Shown: positions 36,701 to 48,626 of the stretch, in pieces | How the letters are laid out: each line of letters starts with the position of its first letter | How positions within the stretch are numbered: position 1 is the stretch's first letter | Origin: Anaspis maculata | Lineage: Eukaryota; Arthropoda; Insecta; Coleoptera; Scraptiidae | Reading direction: 5' to 3' | Assembly (NCBI GenBank): GCA_949128115.1 | Contig: OX421961.1 | Span: 125,491,050-125,555,049, forward strand | Length of the DNA stretch: 64,000 nt | Made by a program: the position numbers and the translations under genes | The notes under the pieces: model-generated | Seen by the model: the letters and a program-made list of their open reading frames with translations, nothing else | Database searches by the model: none | What the model was told of the DNA's origin: nothing

Positions 36701-37516
36701 GTATCTATTATTATTAATAGAATGTTCATGATTTTTTTATCTGAACCACTCATAAACATGAAACGAGAAATTACTAGGTTAAAGTGTTATTACTTGCTAT
36801 GGCTTTTTTTATTACTAGCAGGGACTGTTCCCATAGTTCAGTCGGGTCTATCTCAACAAAACCTTGATGGGGGTAGATTTTCGTGACCTATAAAAAGAAA
36901 AGTGATTAGGTACAGTGGCGAGCAATAAATATTGGCCGTCAGATTTTTCGAAAGTATAGAAAAAACGACATTCCATGCTCTTATTGTAATTATAACTTGA
37001 ATGAATTATTGGCAGCATTGCTGATGGCCTTACAATAAATATAGTTGGTACCCACACAAGAAATCCTACAGCGCTAAGTCGCTTTTTTTTGGAATTTCGA
37101 AAAACTTGACGTCCAAAGCTTACTGTTCGTCAATGTGTATTATGTAGTACCCTTAAGAGCATGAAATTTAGTGCCCACATGATTTTTTTGTAATTCTCAA
37201 TAAAGTGACATAGCCATAATCCATAAAAGAGTTCTTAGGGTAGAATATTTGCTATGAAGCCAGCAATCAAGCCTTTCTACTCAATCAGGTCATAATTATA
37301 CAATAAAGCAAAACATCGTCGCTTTTTCTAGAATGACAAAAATTTTGACGTACGAAATTCTGTGCTTCAAGCTTGTTGGTTTAGGGGAAACAAGTCACAA
37401 AGGGCACTTACATCACATCTTGCTGATCCCACCGAGCGAATCTTTGAGTTTATTACATGACATCTTATTGTTGTTGTGCCGACATCCAAGCAAGCAATAT
37501 AAGATTCGGATTCCAT
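30749..37516 (-). CDS. GK5: Glycerol kinase 5-like FGGY-family carbohydrate kinase (seven exons, 522 aa)
   Basis: FGGY kinases phosphorylate glycerol or related polyols with ATP. GK5 is a divergent animal branch of about 530 aa, matching the 522 aa here. Exons on the minus strand: 37516-37412, 36887-36794, 35997-35828, 35771-35046, 31349-31186, 31111-30978, 30924-30749; all phases agree. Motifs: ATP-site DVGTTTIR (residues 11-18); GFVEIDPTELWEQ; LGISTQRSTFTTWRRDNGKP; TWLLYKFTGKHLTDVSNASA; VTLGTGAFLDVNT; FSGLGPPINN across the exon 4-5 junction; GFLGIKPTTSQKHLVRSVLE; and VDGGVAQNNFVCQLLADLTE. The final exon is Lys/Glu-rich and ends in a run of Asp residues. Intron 4 is 3.7 kb and holds a large palindrome. 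Divergent from the SIAH-like gene. Substrate cannot be read from the sequence; GK5 versus canonical GK is my family judgement. Confidence 0.93.
31131..31164. repeat. (AAC)n(AGC)n trinucleotide run inside a 74 bp GK5 intron
   Basis: Five or more AAC units followed by several AGC units occupy half of intron 5. It lies near the minus-strand acceptor at 31112, so length variation could affect splicing. Confidence 0.8.
32356..34564. mobile_element. Foldback element, about 2.2 kb, in GK5 intron 4
   Basis: TCCAACCTTGCAAATCGTGA at the left mirrors TCACGATTTGCAAGGTTGGA at the right. Further pairing: GGATGCCACTTGGCA against TGCCAAGTGGCATCC; AAAGGACCCCGCACGATTC against GAATCGTGCGGGGTCCTTT; CCCCAAATAGGGGGTGGGG against CCCCACCCCCTATTTGGGG. 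The centre is near 33390. Related fragments (GTGCGGGGTCCTTT, AAGTGGCATCCCG) recur at about 55900 and 53060. No coding capacity. Confidence 0.88.
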
Positions 37517-39972
37517 GGCACCACACCTAATAACATCAATAATTCATTATTCAGTAATAAAAAATTATAATAGCTATTGTTAAATGAAAAGTCGAACATT
37601 GACGATAACATGACAACAAACTTCACCTAAATACTTACGAGTAGTATTATGCAATCAAAATTTTGAAAATAATTTAAAAAATAGGTACTCCATACATATA
37701 TTTAGTTTAATGAATGAAGTTCCATGAATCACTAGAAGAAGAAGAAGCAAAAAATAACACACAAAGTGCTTTCCAGTCGGAGATACTGTTGCGATTCTAA
37801 TATATCCGGACAAATAAAAACTTTGTTGTTATTCATGTTGATGAATGATGATTATTTTGGTAGGTAGAACTTGATACGTAGATGCCAACTCACTAGAAAA
37901 TTCGAATAAATGAAATATTTCTCACCTCTTACCACAAAAACATCAATGATTAAAAAACTAAATTAGCCGCCGAGCTAACCTTATTTGTTTATTATTGAAC
38001 TTTGAATGAATGGCCGCGACGGTAAGCAGGTTCGAACGTACTATGCCGAGTGAAATCTGCTTCGAAAGCCGTCATAAAAACTACTATCTTGGAATTTGAA
38101 AGTGGGACCGAGTTCAGTGTTTATCTTGTTATTTACACGTGTTGCAGTTATTAATGCGCATGCTTCCTATTGACGAGTTTTATCAAATAAACAACATTTA
38201 TTTTCTTATTTACCCTTTGATTCAAATATACAATAATTCCGTGTTTAAAAAAAAGCTCAAACTCTGTCAGGAACCTGTGGTTTTGACGAAAAACTATGAA
38301 TTATTACATTTTTAAGCCTCATCCTCATCATTAGAGAGTAGCAAAGGCTTATTATTATTCATCGTGACCGCTTTTTTTACTTTATTTTATTTTTTTCGTG
38401 ATTTTTGCTTGGCAGGCTGGTGAGTACTTAGTTTTGTGACGCTGGCTAAATCTCTCATATTTTGCATATTTATTAATAAAGGTAGGTATCAAGTTTGTTG
38501 TCGCTAACGCTGACAATAATCGGATCTTATCGGATGTTGCATTTAAGGACGACGGTCAACAATAAACAGTTTTTAACCAAAAATATGTACACTTCCAAGT
38601 CTAAAGTTCGTCATATTCTACATATCGGAGAGCTCAAAAGTGCACCGCTTAGCTGATGAATCCGGCAAGGTTTCGAACGGCTCCTCCGCCAATTGTACGG
38701 GTTTGTGGCTTATCCCCGAGTCGGAGTCTCCGGATTTTGAGATATATCCCCGAGTCGAGTCGAACTTTACGAGCAGGGAATATCGTGACAAATCTTCCTG
38801 ATCTTCCAAATTGTTATTTATCAATATAACAATAATATTATTAATATTTCCGCTCGATACACCTCTACTGCATTTGAAGACAAGCGGTCCGCTATGAACA
38901 ATAATTTTTGACAACAAATGGTGGTGGGTGGTGGGCGGTACCGACTACCTGTATCACTTATAGTATTTCATTCAATTATTTAAGCACTATGAATCGCCCA
39001 CAGCACCAGTATTGAACTGGAATGCGATAAGAGGTAGCGAGCGGATAAAAGCGAAGTATCTGCGATATTTCCAAGTAGATAATTGTTGGCGTGTATTTAT
39101 TGTAAATACGTAACAATATTAAAAATCCACATTTCTGCAACTACTGCAACTACTGCTACTGTAGCATGAAGCACAAGATCAAGCATTTTTGCGATTTTGG
39201 TTGTGCGAGGAGTTGCTAAGGACAATTTCCTTAGCAACTTCTCGCACAACAAAAGTAATGTAATTTATCCTGTGTATCAAGTCAGAGTGATATTAGAGAT
39301 GCAAATTTTTTATATGGCTTGCGGAAAACTCTGAGCTTTCCAGTGAACCAGTTAAGATTGTTATCCGAATTAATTTCACCCAGAAAAAGAATAAAACAAA
39401 TAAAGTATGGTTCACCTTGTAGGTTGTGTTTAGAGAATTTGAGGAATGTGACATTTTCATACATTGAATGAGAGATTATAGGCTTGTAACAGAGCTGGAA
39501 TTGGTTTTTGTCTGGATTGATTCGATAAAGATAAAAAATACTGAAAACAAATTGATTTCACCCTGTACGTAGGATACCAGCGGCTATAGAGGGGTACATT
39601 TTCAAAATGTTCAATAGGAAACTATAGGGTTGCTAAATAATGAGAGATTGTTTTTCTCGAGAATTGTTTCATCGAAATAAAAAAACTCAAAGATCTATTT
39701 TTAAATTTTCACTTTGTATACTGAATAGTAAGCGTCACAGGGATGTATGCCTTCAACATGTTAAACAGGTGGGGATGAGCTAACCACAGAGCAAAAAACC
39801 GTTTGAGAACTACTTTCTTCAAGCAAGAGATAATTTTTTCACTATTCCAAGTACACTATCAGTCGAGTTATTGTAGTTATTATTAGTCCCAATCTGAAGT
39901 CAATGAAAAGGTAGGCATTTAGGTACAGCCACAGTACACCACTAGTTGAATTATGTTGTTGTTGTTTTAGAT
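37517..39972. other. Region between the divergent GK5 and SIAH-like genes
   Basis: Should contain both promoters and the SIAH-like gene's non-coding first exon. I see a small perfect hairpin at about 39190-39246 (TTGTGCGAGGAGTTGCTAAG against CTTAGCAACTTCTCGCACAA), one copy of the dispersed CCCGAGTCGGAGTCTCC repeat and a lone CACCCTGTA terminus near 39560. No additional gene. Confidence 0.5.
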
Positions 39973-41487
39973 ATGGCGGAATGTTCAGGCAAAAAGTGCA
40001 CCCTTATCAAAAAGCTCTTGGACAGTAAAGCCCTTAACTGCCAATCCTGCAAGAAGCTTCTGCAAACACCAGCCTTTTTGGTGGACGCTGTGGGAAATGT
40101 TTGTGAACAGTGCATGTTGAAAAACGAGTGGAAGGGCCTCCGCAATGAAATTTTCGATGTGTTTATCAAAGACTTGATCATCCCGTGCGAGAATGTCAGC
40201 GTTGGCTGCAACGAAGAAATCTCACACCAGCATTTTGAAGAACACTCGAAGCTCTGCAAGTACCGATCTGTAGAGTGTCCACACCAAGAATGCACATGGA
40301 TGGGATGGCAGGATGGCTTGTACAATCATTTTTTAGAAAGTCATGAGGCAAGTGTGATCGAGAGTGATACTTTCTGCTTCGAACTGAACTTCCAAGAAGA
40401 ACCACCCGTGACTTCCACCAAGCTTTTGGTAAAAAGGGGTCTGAAATACATCTTTGTTTTGAAGCAAGATAAAGAAGCAAACGAGTTAGCTTGCGCCTTG
40501 TTCAAATTCCACGAAGGCGCTCCATCTTCAACAACAGTCATGTTTCGCAACCCTCCACTTAAAGAATGTCATTCTTTTGAAGTTGATCTTAACCAGTTGG
40601 ATCTGATCGACAAAGATTATGTTATTGCGAAAATTAACTTGAAATCTCTAAGATTGATGTTGCGTGAAGATAACGATAAGATGTCAATTACTGTGGATTT
40701 GCCACCAGCCGAATTTCTGTTACAAAATCTTGAATGCCCTATTTGCAATGAATCTATGGGGCCTCCAATATTTCAGTGCTCAAAAGGCCACACTATCTGT
40801 AAAAATTGCGTTGAACGTTTAGAAAAATGTCCCAGTTGTACTGCTGTTATCAGTAAGGATATCAGAAATTACCATCTTGAGAATTCAGCAAGCAATATGT
40901 TTTATCCATGTGCATACAAAACTGCAGGTTGCAAAGCTGTTCTTTCAGGGGACGACATCATGAATCACGAACCTAAATGCTTGTATCGCCTCTTCCAGTG
41001 TCCTATGGATGATTGTGATTTCAAGTACAATTCTAAGACTGTTCTTGATCATTTAAAGGTGGAACATCAAGATTTAACAACAAAATATCAATTTTCATGT
41101 CAACATGGACAGTACGAACCTGGAATATCTGAAGCTTTCATGTACATAGATGGCAGTTTTTTCCATCTCACTTACAAGCGTACATGTAAAGTTTATTATT
41201 ATAACCCTTTTCATGGATATAGTAATAAGATTGAGAAACACATAACTACTGTGAATCTTAAATTTGAAAAGTTGAATTCGGACAAAATGATTGGTCCGTT
41301 GTATTGTAAAATCACCTTGACGAATTTAACAGATGAAGCTTCAGTAACCCAAATTCAGCATTTAGAGAACGTCTGCGATGGTGATGAGTACTCTATTTCT
41401 GTTCCACTTGGAGCTTTTGCCGATTGTGTTGATGCATCACGAGAGGGCGATTTGTGGTTTGAGTGTGAACTCTTGATGCAGGTTTAG
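39973..41487 (+). CDS. SIAH/SINA-like RING E3 ubiquitin ligase with two tandem SIAH-type modules (504 aa)
   Basis: SIAH proteins are RING E3 ligases with paired zinc fingers and a substrate-binding domain that direct proteins to the proteasome. Single coding exon; a splice acceptor TTGTTGTTTTAG ends at 39970 and the first downstream ATG is at 39973, so a non-coding first exon is likely. Module 1: degenerate RING-like LNCQSCKKLLQTPAFLVDAV (about 22-48), zinc-finger part with IPCENVSVGCNEEISHQHFE and KYRSVECPHQECTWMGW, then a beta-rich segment. Module 2 (from about 252): canonical-looking LECPICNESMGPPIFQCSKG, HTICKNCVERLEKCPSC, then YPCAYKTAGCKAVLSGDDIM, YRLFQCPMDDCDFKYNS and a C-terminal beta-rich domain. 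Ordinary SIAH has one module of about 280-310 aa, so this is a fused duplicate. Module 1's RING lacks the full Cys/His set and is probably not catalytic. No close orthologue named. Confidence 0.9.
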   Translation: MAECSGKKCTLIKKLLDSKALNCQSCKKLLQTPAFLVDAVGNVCEQCMLKNEWKGLRNEIFDVFIKDLIIPCENVSVGCNEEISHQHFEEHSKLCKYRSVECPHQECTWMGWQDGLYNHFLESHEASVIESDTFCFELNFQEEPPVTSTKLLVKRGLKYIFVLKQDKEANELACALFKFHEGAPSSTTVMFRNPPLKECHSFEVDLNQLDLIDKDYVIAKINLKSLRLMLREDNDKMSITVDLPPAEFLLQNLECPICNESMGPPIFQCSKGHTICKNCVERLEKCPSCTAVISKDIRNYHLENSASNMFYPCAYKTAGCKAVLSGDDIMNHEPKCLYRLFQCPMDDCDFKYNSKTVLDHLKVEHQDLTTKYQFSCQHGQYEPGISEAFMYIDGSFFHLTYKRTCKVYYYNPFHGYSNKIEKHITTVNLKFEKLNSDKMIGPLYCKITLTNLTDEASVTQIQHLENVCDGDEYSISVPLGAFADCVDASREGDLWFECELLMQV

Positions 41488-41670
41488 GTTGTCATGTAGG
41501 GTTCCTTACAAGGTACGAACAATAAGTACTGAATTACTGTTTGGTTTGACGGCAACGATTGAAATGAAAAAGTAAAGATGAAAAAGCAGATTATGCTGTA
41601 TTGACACAATGTCCTGTACCTATATTAAGGAATTACTGAACATGAACAGATATTTTTGTATGTTTTAAGG

Positions 41671-41676
41671 AATAAA
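41671..41676 (+). terminator. Polyadenylation signal AATAAA of the SIAH-like gene
   Basis: AATAAA lies 184 nt after the stop codon with a T-rich stretch shortly downstream. Confidence 0.7.
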
Positions 41677-42876
41677 CGATTTTTCGCTCATCTTCTTTCT
41701 TTCGTTTCTAAAAAGGTCGAACTGTACTAGAAATGGCTTAATGCTGGCTGCGTTGGCATGGCCCAACGCCCTAGGTTGTACCCACCTACCATGACGCCCA
41801 AAAAATTCTGAGTCTGTCAATTTTGCGAGGACAAAATTTGTCCAAGTTTCAAAATATACAGTTGTTCGCGAGAGATGGATACCCTCCTCCAGAAACTTTC
41901 CTTTCAGGAAAATTCAAAAAAGGAAAAACGTCAACGATTTTTTTTTAGTTTCTGAATTATGTCTAGCACAATTTTTCATCTCATGCCGTATACAGAGTGT
42001 CGCATAATTTTTCCCAATAGGCTACTGGACACTGGTACTATTTTGAGATTTTACCATGATCGGCCTATCAAGTACACATCAATTAACCTATTTTGAGAAG
42101 AAAAACTTGGCTTTTTCCACGCGTCTATTTGTTACAGCGATTTTAAAAATTTGCGTGACGTCATAGCCGCTTCCATAAGCACTGCGCGTGGAACGAACAC
42201 AGCATGCGAGTGTCGCGGTAAGAAGAGCAGGGATGGAGATAGCTCAGTAGTGACGTCACCAGCGTTCTATTTCAATTTCTTTGATGCACTTAGAATTGAG
42301 ATATCGCGCTGCGGTTTTCACCATAAATCATATATAAAATTGTAGTTTGGTTTAAAGAAATAAAAAAAAATTGAGTCCAGTAGCTTATTGTGTTATCATA
42401 ATTGATGCAGTTCTTCATCTTGATTTAGTAGCGTAGCTATCAATGAGCAAAACGAGGTACCTAGTGCCTCAGGGCCCCAGAGCTCAAGAGGGTCGTCCGG
42501 GGTCGATAACCGTAAAATTTTTCCCACAAAATTCAAAATTTAAAAAAAGTTTTGTTATAAAATAGTCAAAACTAAGTCAACAAGGGTGTCTCGTAAAATA
42601 TTATTATCTATTCACCTATATTTAGCTCTCTACCTATATTCATATTTAGGGGCCCTCGAACACCTAGTTACACTACTGTTGATTACGAAAATATTCAAAA
42701 CTCCTAGGTTTATTTCGCAATGAAAATTCCAAAATTCGCGAATGGACCCTCAAAATACATAATTAATTTTTGAGGATGTTGGATCTATTTGACGGGTTTA
42801 ACAATATGTCTACAATAATTATTGTTTTCGGCATTTTATGTCATATTTAGATGTCAAACAAAATATCAAGGACATG
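41677..42876. other. Gene-free stretch
   Basis: AT-rich DNA with scattered short repeats only. I see no gene and no element with both ends. Confidence 0.5.
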
Positions 42877-43648
42877 TACAGGGTGTTCACGATAAAATTC
42901 ACCCCCCTCTAGGAGATACCCCTTTGAGATATTTTGAAAAACTATAAACTTTTTCTAAACGATTTTTCCCAGGGATCTTGAATCGATTGTCTAAAAGTTT
43001 TTAATTGGTACAGTGTACAGTATACAACAGGGTGTGACATGTAACTTTTTTATTTCAAACGCAACACCCTATATTTTATTACGTCATTTGATGAAGCCTT
43101 TCTTTCTGATTACAAAGATCTATAACATTTATGATTTATTTTGACAAGGAAGCTGTCCAAAAATAATAAAATAGGTAGTCAAATAAATTGAAAATTAAAA
43201 ATTACGCGACACCCTGTATCAAGAACGAATTAGACCATTTATCCATGCGGAGTTGAATTCTGCAGACAAAATGCTGCGAGAATAAATTTTTTTTTAAGTG
43301 AACTGTAGAAACTAAAAACCAAAGCCATCTTGCCGCGAAACAAAATTATTGGACTACCTATATTTTATTATTTTTCCGACAACTTACTTGTCAAAATGAA
43401 TCATAGGTGTCATATATATTTGTAATTCAGAAAAAAAGGCTCCACCAAATAACGGAATAAAATATAGGGTGTTGCATTTAAAATAAAAAAGTTACATATC
43501 ACACCCTGTATGCGGTACCAATTAGAAACTTTTAGAGGATCGATTTAAGGTTCCTGGGAAAAATCGTGATGAAAAAGTTCTAAGTTTTTCGAAATATTTC
43601 AAAGGGGAATCTACTAGAGGGGGTTAATTTTATCGTAAACACCCTGTA
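42877..43648. mobile_element. Palindromic element with TACAGGGTG termini (772 bp)
   Basis: TACAGGGTGTTCACGATAAA at the left pairs with TTTATCGTAAACACCCTGTA at the right. Further pairing includes ACAGGGTGTGACATGTAACT against AGTTACATATCACACCCTGT and AATAAAATAGGTAGTC against GACTACCTATATTTTATT. TACAGGGTG-type motifs also occur internally, as if two elements of one family were nested. Confidence 0.85.
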
Positions 43649-43971
43649 CCTATTTGATTTTTCAAATAAATCCATCATTTTCAAAAATCAATTATTTCGA
43701 GGTGCCATGAGTGAGTTTTAACCTTTTTTTGATTAAAACTAAAAGTACTATAGTATGTTCACTTCTACCGTGATTCTAGTCGGCTGTGAGATTTTGTTTC
43801 TTAGTTTCCAAATGTGAAATACAGGGGCTTCGCAATTACGGCTACAAACTTGTAGGGCATTCTTCTACAGGTGTCCCAGAAATGGCGCATAAACTTTCCA
43901 CTACGTTGTAGCGGACCTTCCAGGGAACTCTAGAAAAATAGTAAAAAAATTCCTCCTTGACCACTCTTCGA

Positions 43972-46190
43972 GATACACTTCTGAGCAAAAGTTAAGGGCC
44001 ACTTTTTCAAATGTGAATAACTCACAAACGCTTTTTTTGATTTTGACGAATTTTCGCACAGAGGTGGTTTTATGTGTTGTAAAGACAAGTGTGAAGTGGC
44101 GCACTCACCAATCCATAGGTTTGTGGTAGAGAGGTCTTCGACTGTTGCTTTGCAGAAATGCGTAATTTTTAGTGAAATCAAAGCATTGGATTTTGGATAA
44201 AATGGAGGTTCATCCAATAAAAAACGTCTAGTTTGCTTTGTTACAATGTTCTTAAGCAAGTACCATGCTAAGTTTGTTCATTGACATCTTTCATCTTCAA
44301 ATTTTGACCATCAATCTCTTCTTATGGCTTGAACAATGTGTGAGGCACTACTTTGCGTGATTTTGGTTGCATACAGTTCAGTCGTGGATTTCTTGTGATT
44401 TTGCGTCAACGTTTTGTGATTTTGGCTACTCTTGAGCCTCGAAAACAATAAATCCTTTATGCAGACTGTTACTGAAGAACAAAAACAAGAGAAAAAGGCT
44501 CACAAAAATGTCAAAATCTTGAGCATTGACAAGAAATAAGCCATAATTTTCATCACATGCCGATAAAACACCTCTACAGTGACCAAAGAAGAAATGGTGA
44601 ATTTCTTTAGTTCTTTTGGGGAAAAGCCATTTACGGGTTGTCGCCAAGAGGCCAAGCGCAAAAACGATGAGTGACAACCTTGATTGATCATTTGCCATCA
44701 ATATTCAAGAGTTTAAATCACTTTAACGCCATCAGGCCCTTTCGAATGCGAAGATGTTGAAAAATTAACTTCAAGTTTGTTGCTCTGCACTGAGTGAACC
44801 GATGAACGGATATGGATGATGGCCATACTCAGAGATGTGTATAAGCCTTGTGTTCAGATGTAGAAACCACCAAGAGCATCTGACGACGCAAAAAAATTAA
44901 AATCGGGGTTTGTTTGAACTTCTGCAGTGTGAAAAAAAGCTCAAATCAAATGTCGTTCTCAGTCGGGACTGTCGTCTTTCGTAAATGTACAGAAACTGAT
45001 CAAAAAGATTCCTGCCCACACCATGATGGAGCCAACCCCAAACGGAATCCTGAGTGAAATGCAATCTGGATGAAACCGCTATCCACGACGACATCATACA
45101 CGACCCCGCCAGTCGTTTCCTGTCAAGGAGATACGTGTTTTACCTTTGTCGTTTTTGACCAGTCCCTGTACAATTACGAAAAACGAACAATCCCGATTGA
45201 GAACGTCATTTGATTTGAGCTGTTTTTCACACTGCAGAGGTTCAAACCAACATCGATTTTCAATTTTTGCGTCGCCAGATGCTCTTGGTGGTTTCTACAT
45301 TTAAACACAAGGCTTATACACATCTCTGAGTATGGCCATCATCCATATCCGTCCATCGGTTCACTCAGTGCAGAGCAACAAACTTATTGAAGTTAATTTT
45401 TCAACATCTTCGCATTCGAAAGGGCCTGATGGCGTTAAAGTGATTTAAACTCTTGAATATTGATGGCAAATGATCAATCAAGGTTGTCACTCATCGTTTT
45501 CGCGCTTGGCCTCTTGGCGACACCCCGTAAATGTCTTTTCCCCAAAAGAAATGAAGAAATTCACCATTTCTTCTTTGGTCACTGTAGAGGTGTTTTATCG
45601 GCATGTGATGAAAATTATGACTTATTTCTTGTCAATGCTCAAGATTTTGACATTTTTGTGAGCTTTTTTCTCTTGTTTTTGTTCTTTAGTAACAGTCTGC
45701 AAAAAAGGATTTATTATTTTCGAGGCTCAAGAGTGGCCAAAATCACAAAACGTTGACGCAAAATCACAAGAAATCCACGACTGAACTGTATGCAACCAAA
45801 ATCACGCAAAGTAGTGCCTCACACATTGTTTAAGCCATAAGAAGAGATTGATGGTCAAAATTTGAAGATGAAAGATGTCAATGAACAAACTTAGCATGGT
45901 ACTTGCTTAAGAACATTGTAACAAAGCAAACTAGACGTTTTTTATTGGATGAACCTCCATTTTGTCCAAAATCCAATGCTTTGATTTCACTAAAAATTAC
46001 GCATTTCTGCAAAGCAACAGTCGAAGACCTCTCTACCACAAACCTACGGATTGGTGAATGCGCCACTTCACACTTGTCTTTACAACACATAAGACTACCT
46101 CTGTGCGAAAATTCGTCAAAATCAAAATAAGCGTTTGTGAGTTATTCACATTTGAAAAAGTGGCCCTTAACTTTTGCTCAGAAGTGTATA
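43972..46190. mobile_element. Large palindrome, about 2.2 kb, nested in the 43.9-47.4 kb transposon
   Basis: TACACTTCTGAGCAAAAGTT pairs with AACTTTTGCTCAGAAGTGTA. The arms are about 1.1 kb each with few mismatches, so the same open frame (about 90 codons, starting MMANDQSRLSLIVFALGLLA) appears on the minus strand at 44426-44701 and on the plus strand at 45460-45756. The centre near 45100 is a short unpaired stretch. Arm similarity suggests a young element or gene conversion between arms. I do not recognise the encoded peptide. Confidence 0.85.
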
Positions 46191-46499
46191 AGAGTTTGCA
46201 TTTGAAAACTAAACTTTTTTATTTCTGTGATTTTTTTAAAACCGCAATATTTATCTCATGGGGCCAAAGCCATTTTATCATTTTCTGGTGAAATAATCCT
46301 CAACAACTTTTAATTAACGGCCACAGCCAATTTTCAATTTTACAAATTTTCAATCAAATTACCCAGAAAATGGATCTGGCATCATCGGTGAAAAACAAAT
46401 GAGTAGGTATGAGTAGGTATACCTACAATCTGACATTGAATAAATGAAAAATCGTCAATTTCTGACAATCAGATCAGTCAGTGTCATTAGAGTGTCATT

Positions 46500-46890
46500 T
46501 TGCATCATTCCTGCCTCGTTTCCACTTTTCCACGAATAATGTATGCGGCTAGCGAATACAGTGATGAGTTACTGATTTTGGGAGTCACTTGCAGGCGGAA
46601 CGCATTATTTACCCCCAGCAATACCCTCAAAGAAAGCATCCCGATCGTATGTGATGATGAGAACAGAAGAAAGAGCCAGAAGGACCGGACAAGTAGCATC
46701 TGCATTATTACAAGCAGATCGCGGCCGCCCTCATCATGTAAGGGTACCTGATGCTGAAGAGGACGTTTTTGAACTGCTTCACAATCAACCAGATCGAAAG
46801 GCTCACAAAGTTTCGCTAGGACTGCATGCAGTTACTTTTTCCTCGAATACGGGTAGTCTCAAACTCCTGTCGTCAAAGAAGCCTGACGGA
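46500..46890 (+). pseudogene. Decayed transposase N-terminus (helix-turn-helix, DUF4817-like)
   Basis: Two overlapping frames together resemble the HTH region common in insect transposases. The first reads EYSDELLILGVTCRRNALFT; the other reads RRTGQVASALLQADRGRPHH followed by VRVPDAEEDVFELLHNQP. The shift between frames and the loss of the following helix show it is broken. Family assignment rests on the RTGxV...RGRP...VRVPDAEEDV pattern and is inference. Confidence 0.55.
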
Positions 46891-47412
46891 TGTTAATTAT
46901 CACACATGATTTGCAAGGATTCTTTGGATTGTTAGTTCAGAACAAGTTGAATAAGTGAAAAGGGTGTGGCGTTTTTTAAAGTGAATTTCTTTCTAAGACA
47001 CTAACAGTAACTCCTAAATAAAAATGGGAGGAACGCAGTTTTACAAGTGTATTTTCTGAACGCAGGAAAGTTGTTGAAATTACGAAGAGGTGCGATCGGT
47101 AGCTATCAGCCAGTAGCTGTGACAGTAGGCACCAGTATCAAGTACCTACAAGGAAATGTCTAAATTGGCCCTGACAATGACCGTTTCTATGATGACTATG
47201 TTTATATTGGAACAATTGTATTCTTACCTAGCGGTACGTATGCAGGTGAACACGTGCAGTCGTGCACGTTTGCCAAATCGACCGTTTAGTTTTTTGGCAA
47301 TAACTTAATAAATAAAAGCCAAAGAATTTTTCTACTATTTTTTCCCGACTCTATGATGAATTTCCAGCAACGTACTGGAGAGTTTATGCGCCATTTCTGG
47401 GACACCCTGTAG

Positions 47413-48374
47413 ATTCCCCATCAAAAATGGACCAAAAAAAAGAAATAACTTCAATGTCCTAAAATGCTCCGTTGAAAAGTTACAGGTGTTCAAGTTGACT
47501 TTTCAAAATCTATTTTTTGTCATAAGTTTCGAACCGTTCAACCGATTTTGTTCAAATTTGAAACAAAGTTAACTGAAATAGGTCTCTATCGAATAATAGC
47601 AACGTGTTCCAAAGAAAATTTCAGAGGCGTAGATAATGGGGGGTGTTTTTATATTCCCCCCCCCCTATTTTTTGTACCCGTAGCTATTTTTCCAAATTGC
47701 TCTTTTTTTTTATTCTTCGTTCAATTTAGAAAATAAAGTTACACCTGCAAAATTTTGATTAGAGGCTTCGTTTTCAAGATATTTGGGTTTGAATCTTTGG
47801 CAAACATTTCAAAATCGCCACTTTCAAATGAGCCAATTTTTTTTTCCTGAAAACGTCTCCTTTCTCAGAAAAAAATGTTCATCAACTTAGAAATTCTAGC
47901 GAACCTATTTTTGCTGAGAAATCATGAGTTTTTTTTATTCTAATTTTTAGACATTTGAAAGTGGCAATTTCGAGATGTGTTCCAAAGTTTTAAACCCAAA
48001 TATCTTGAAAACGAAGCCTCTAATCAAAATTTTGCAAAAGTAACTTTTTTTCTACATTGAACGTAGAATCCAAAAATTAGAACAATTTGGAAAAATAGCT
48101 AGGGGTACAAAAAATAGGGGGAAAATATGAAAACGCCCCCATTATCTACGTTCCTGAAAAAAAAAATGGAGCATGTTGCTATTATTTGATAGAGACCTAT
48201 TTCATTTAACTCAGTTTCAGATTTGAACAAAATCGGTCAAACGGTTCAAAAGTCATGTCAAAAAATAGATTTAAGAAGTCGACTTGAACACCCTGTAACA
48301 TTTCAACGGAGCATTTTAAGACATCGAAGTTATTTTTTCCTGGTCCATTTTTTATGAGGAATCTCCCCTAGAAG
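47413..48374. mobile_element. Foldback element (family FB-1), about 960 bp
   Basis: AGATTCCCCATCAAAAATGG against CCATTTTTTATGAGGAATCT at the ends; then TTACAGGTGTTCAAGT against ACTTGAACACCCTGTAA; then GTAGATAATGGGGGGTG against CGCCCCCATTATCTAC. The interior matches the 11.4-11.9 kb foldback. It directly abuts the right end of the preceding transposon. Confidence 0.8.
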
Positions 48375-48626
48375 TTCGTAACCGTGATTGTAACACTACC
48401 TATTGAAAAAAAATGTTATTGCAAATTGCAAGACCAGAAGGTTGCATTTTTGACTCGATTTTTGAGATCACCTGTAATAAAAGGGAAATTTTTTAAAAAA
48501 CACCTCGACGCCGACGTATGGGAACAAAATCTCACTTGAACCACCTGGAAACCTGGATAATCTGAAGTTTCCAAGTTTGTAGTAAAGTAGGTACAGTTAT
48601 ACCTACATTATATAGGACATTTATTA

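Larger units (their letters stand above)
43866..47412. mobile_element. DNA transposon, 3.5 kb, with about 45 bp terminal inverted repeats and a decayed transposase
   Basis: Left end CTACAGGTGTCCCAGAAATG then GCGCATAAACTTTCCACTACG; right end CGTACTGGAGAGTTTATGCG then CCATTTCTGGGACACCCTGTAG. The ends match at all but about three of 45 positions. Between them are a decayed HTH-domain frame (46500-46890) and a 2.2 kb palindrome that probably inserted later. The coding part suggests a Tc1/mariner/IS630-type element, but the catalytic DDE region is not recognisable. Confidence 0.75.

Noticed and set aside
44426..45756. Two identical 90-codon frames on opposite strands
   Set aside because: They are one sequence in the two arms of a palindrome. 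Without a recognisable domain they were not called as genes.
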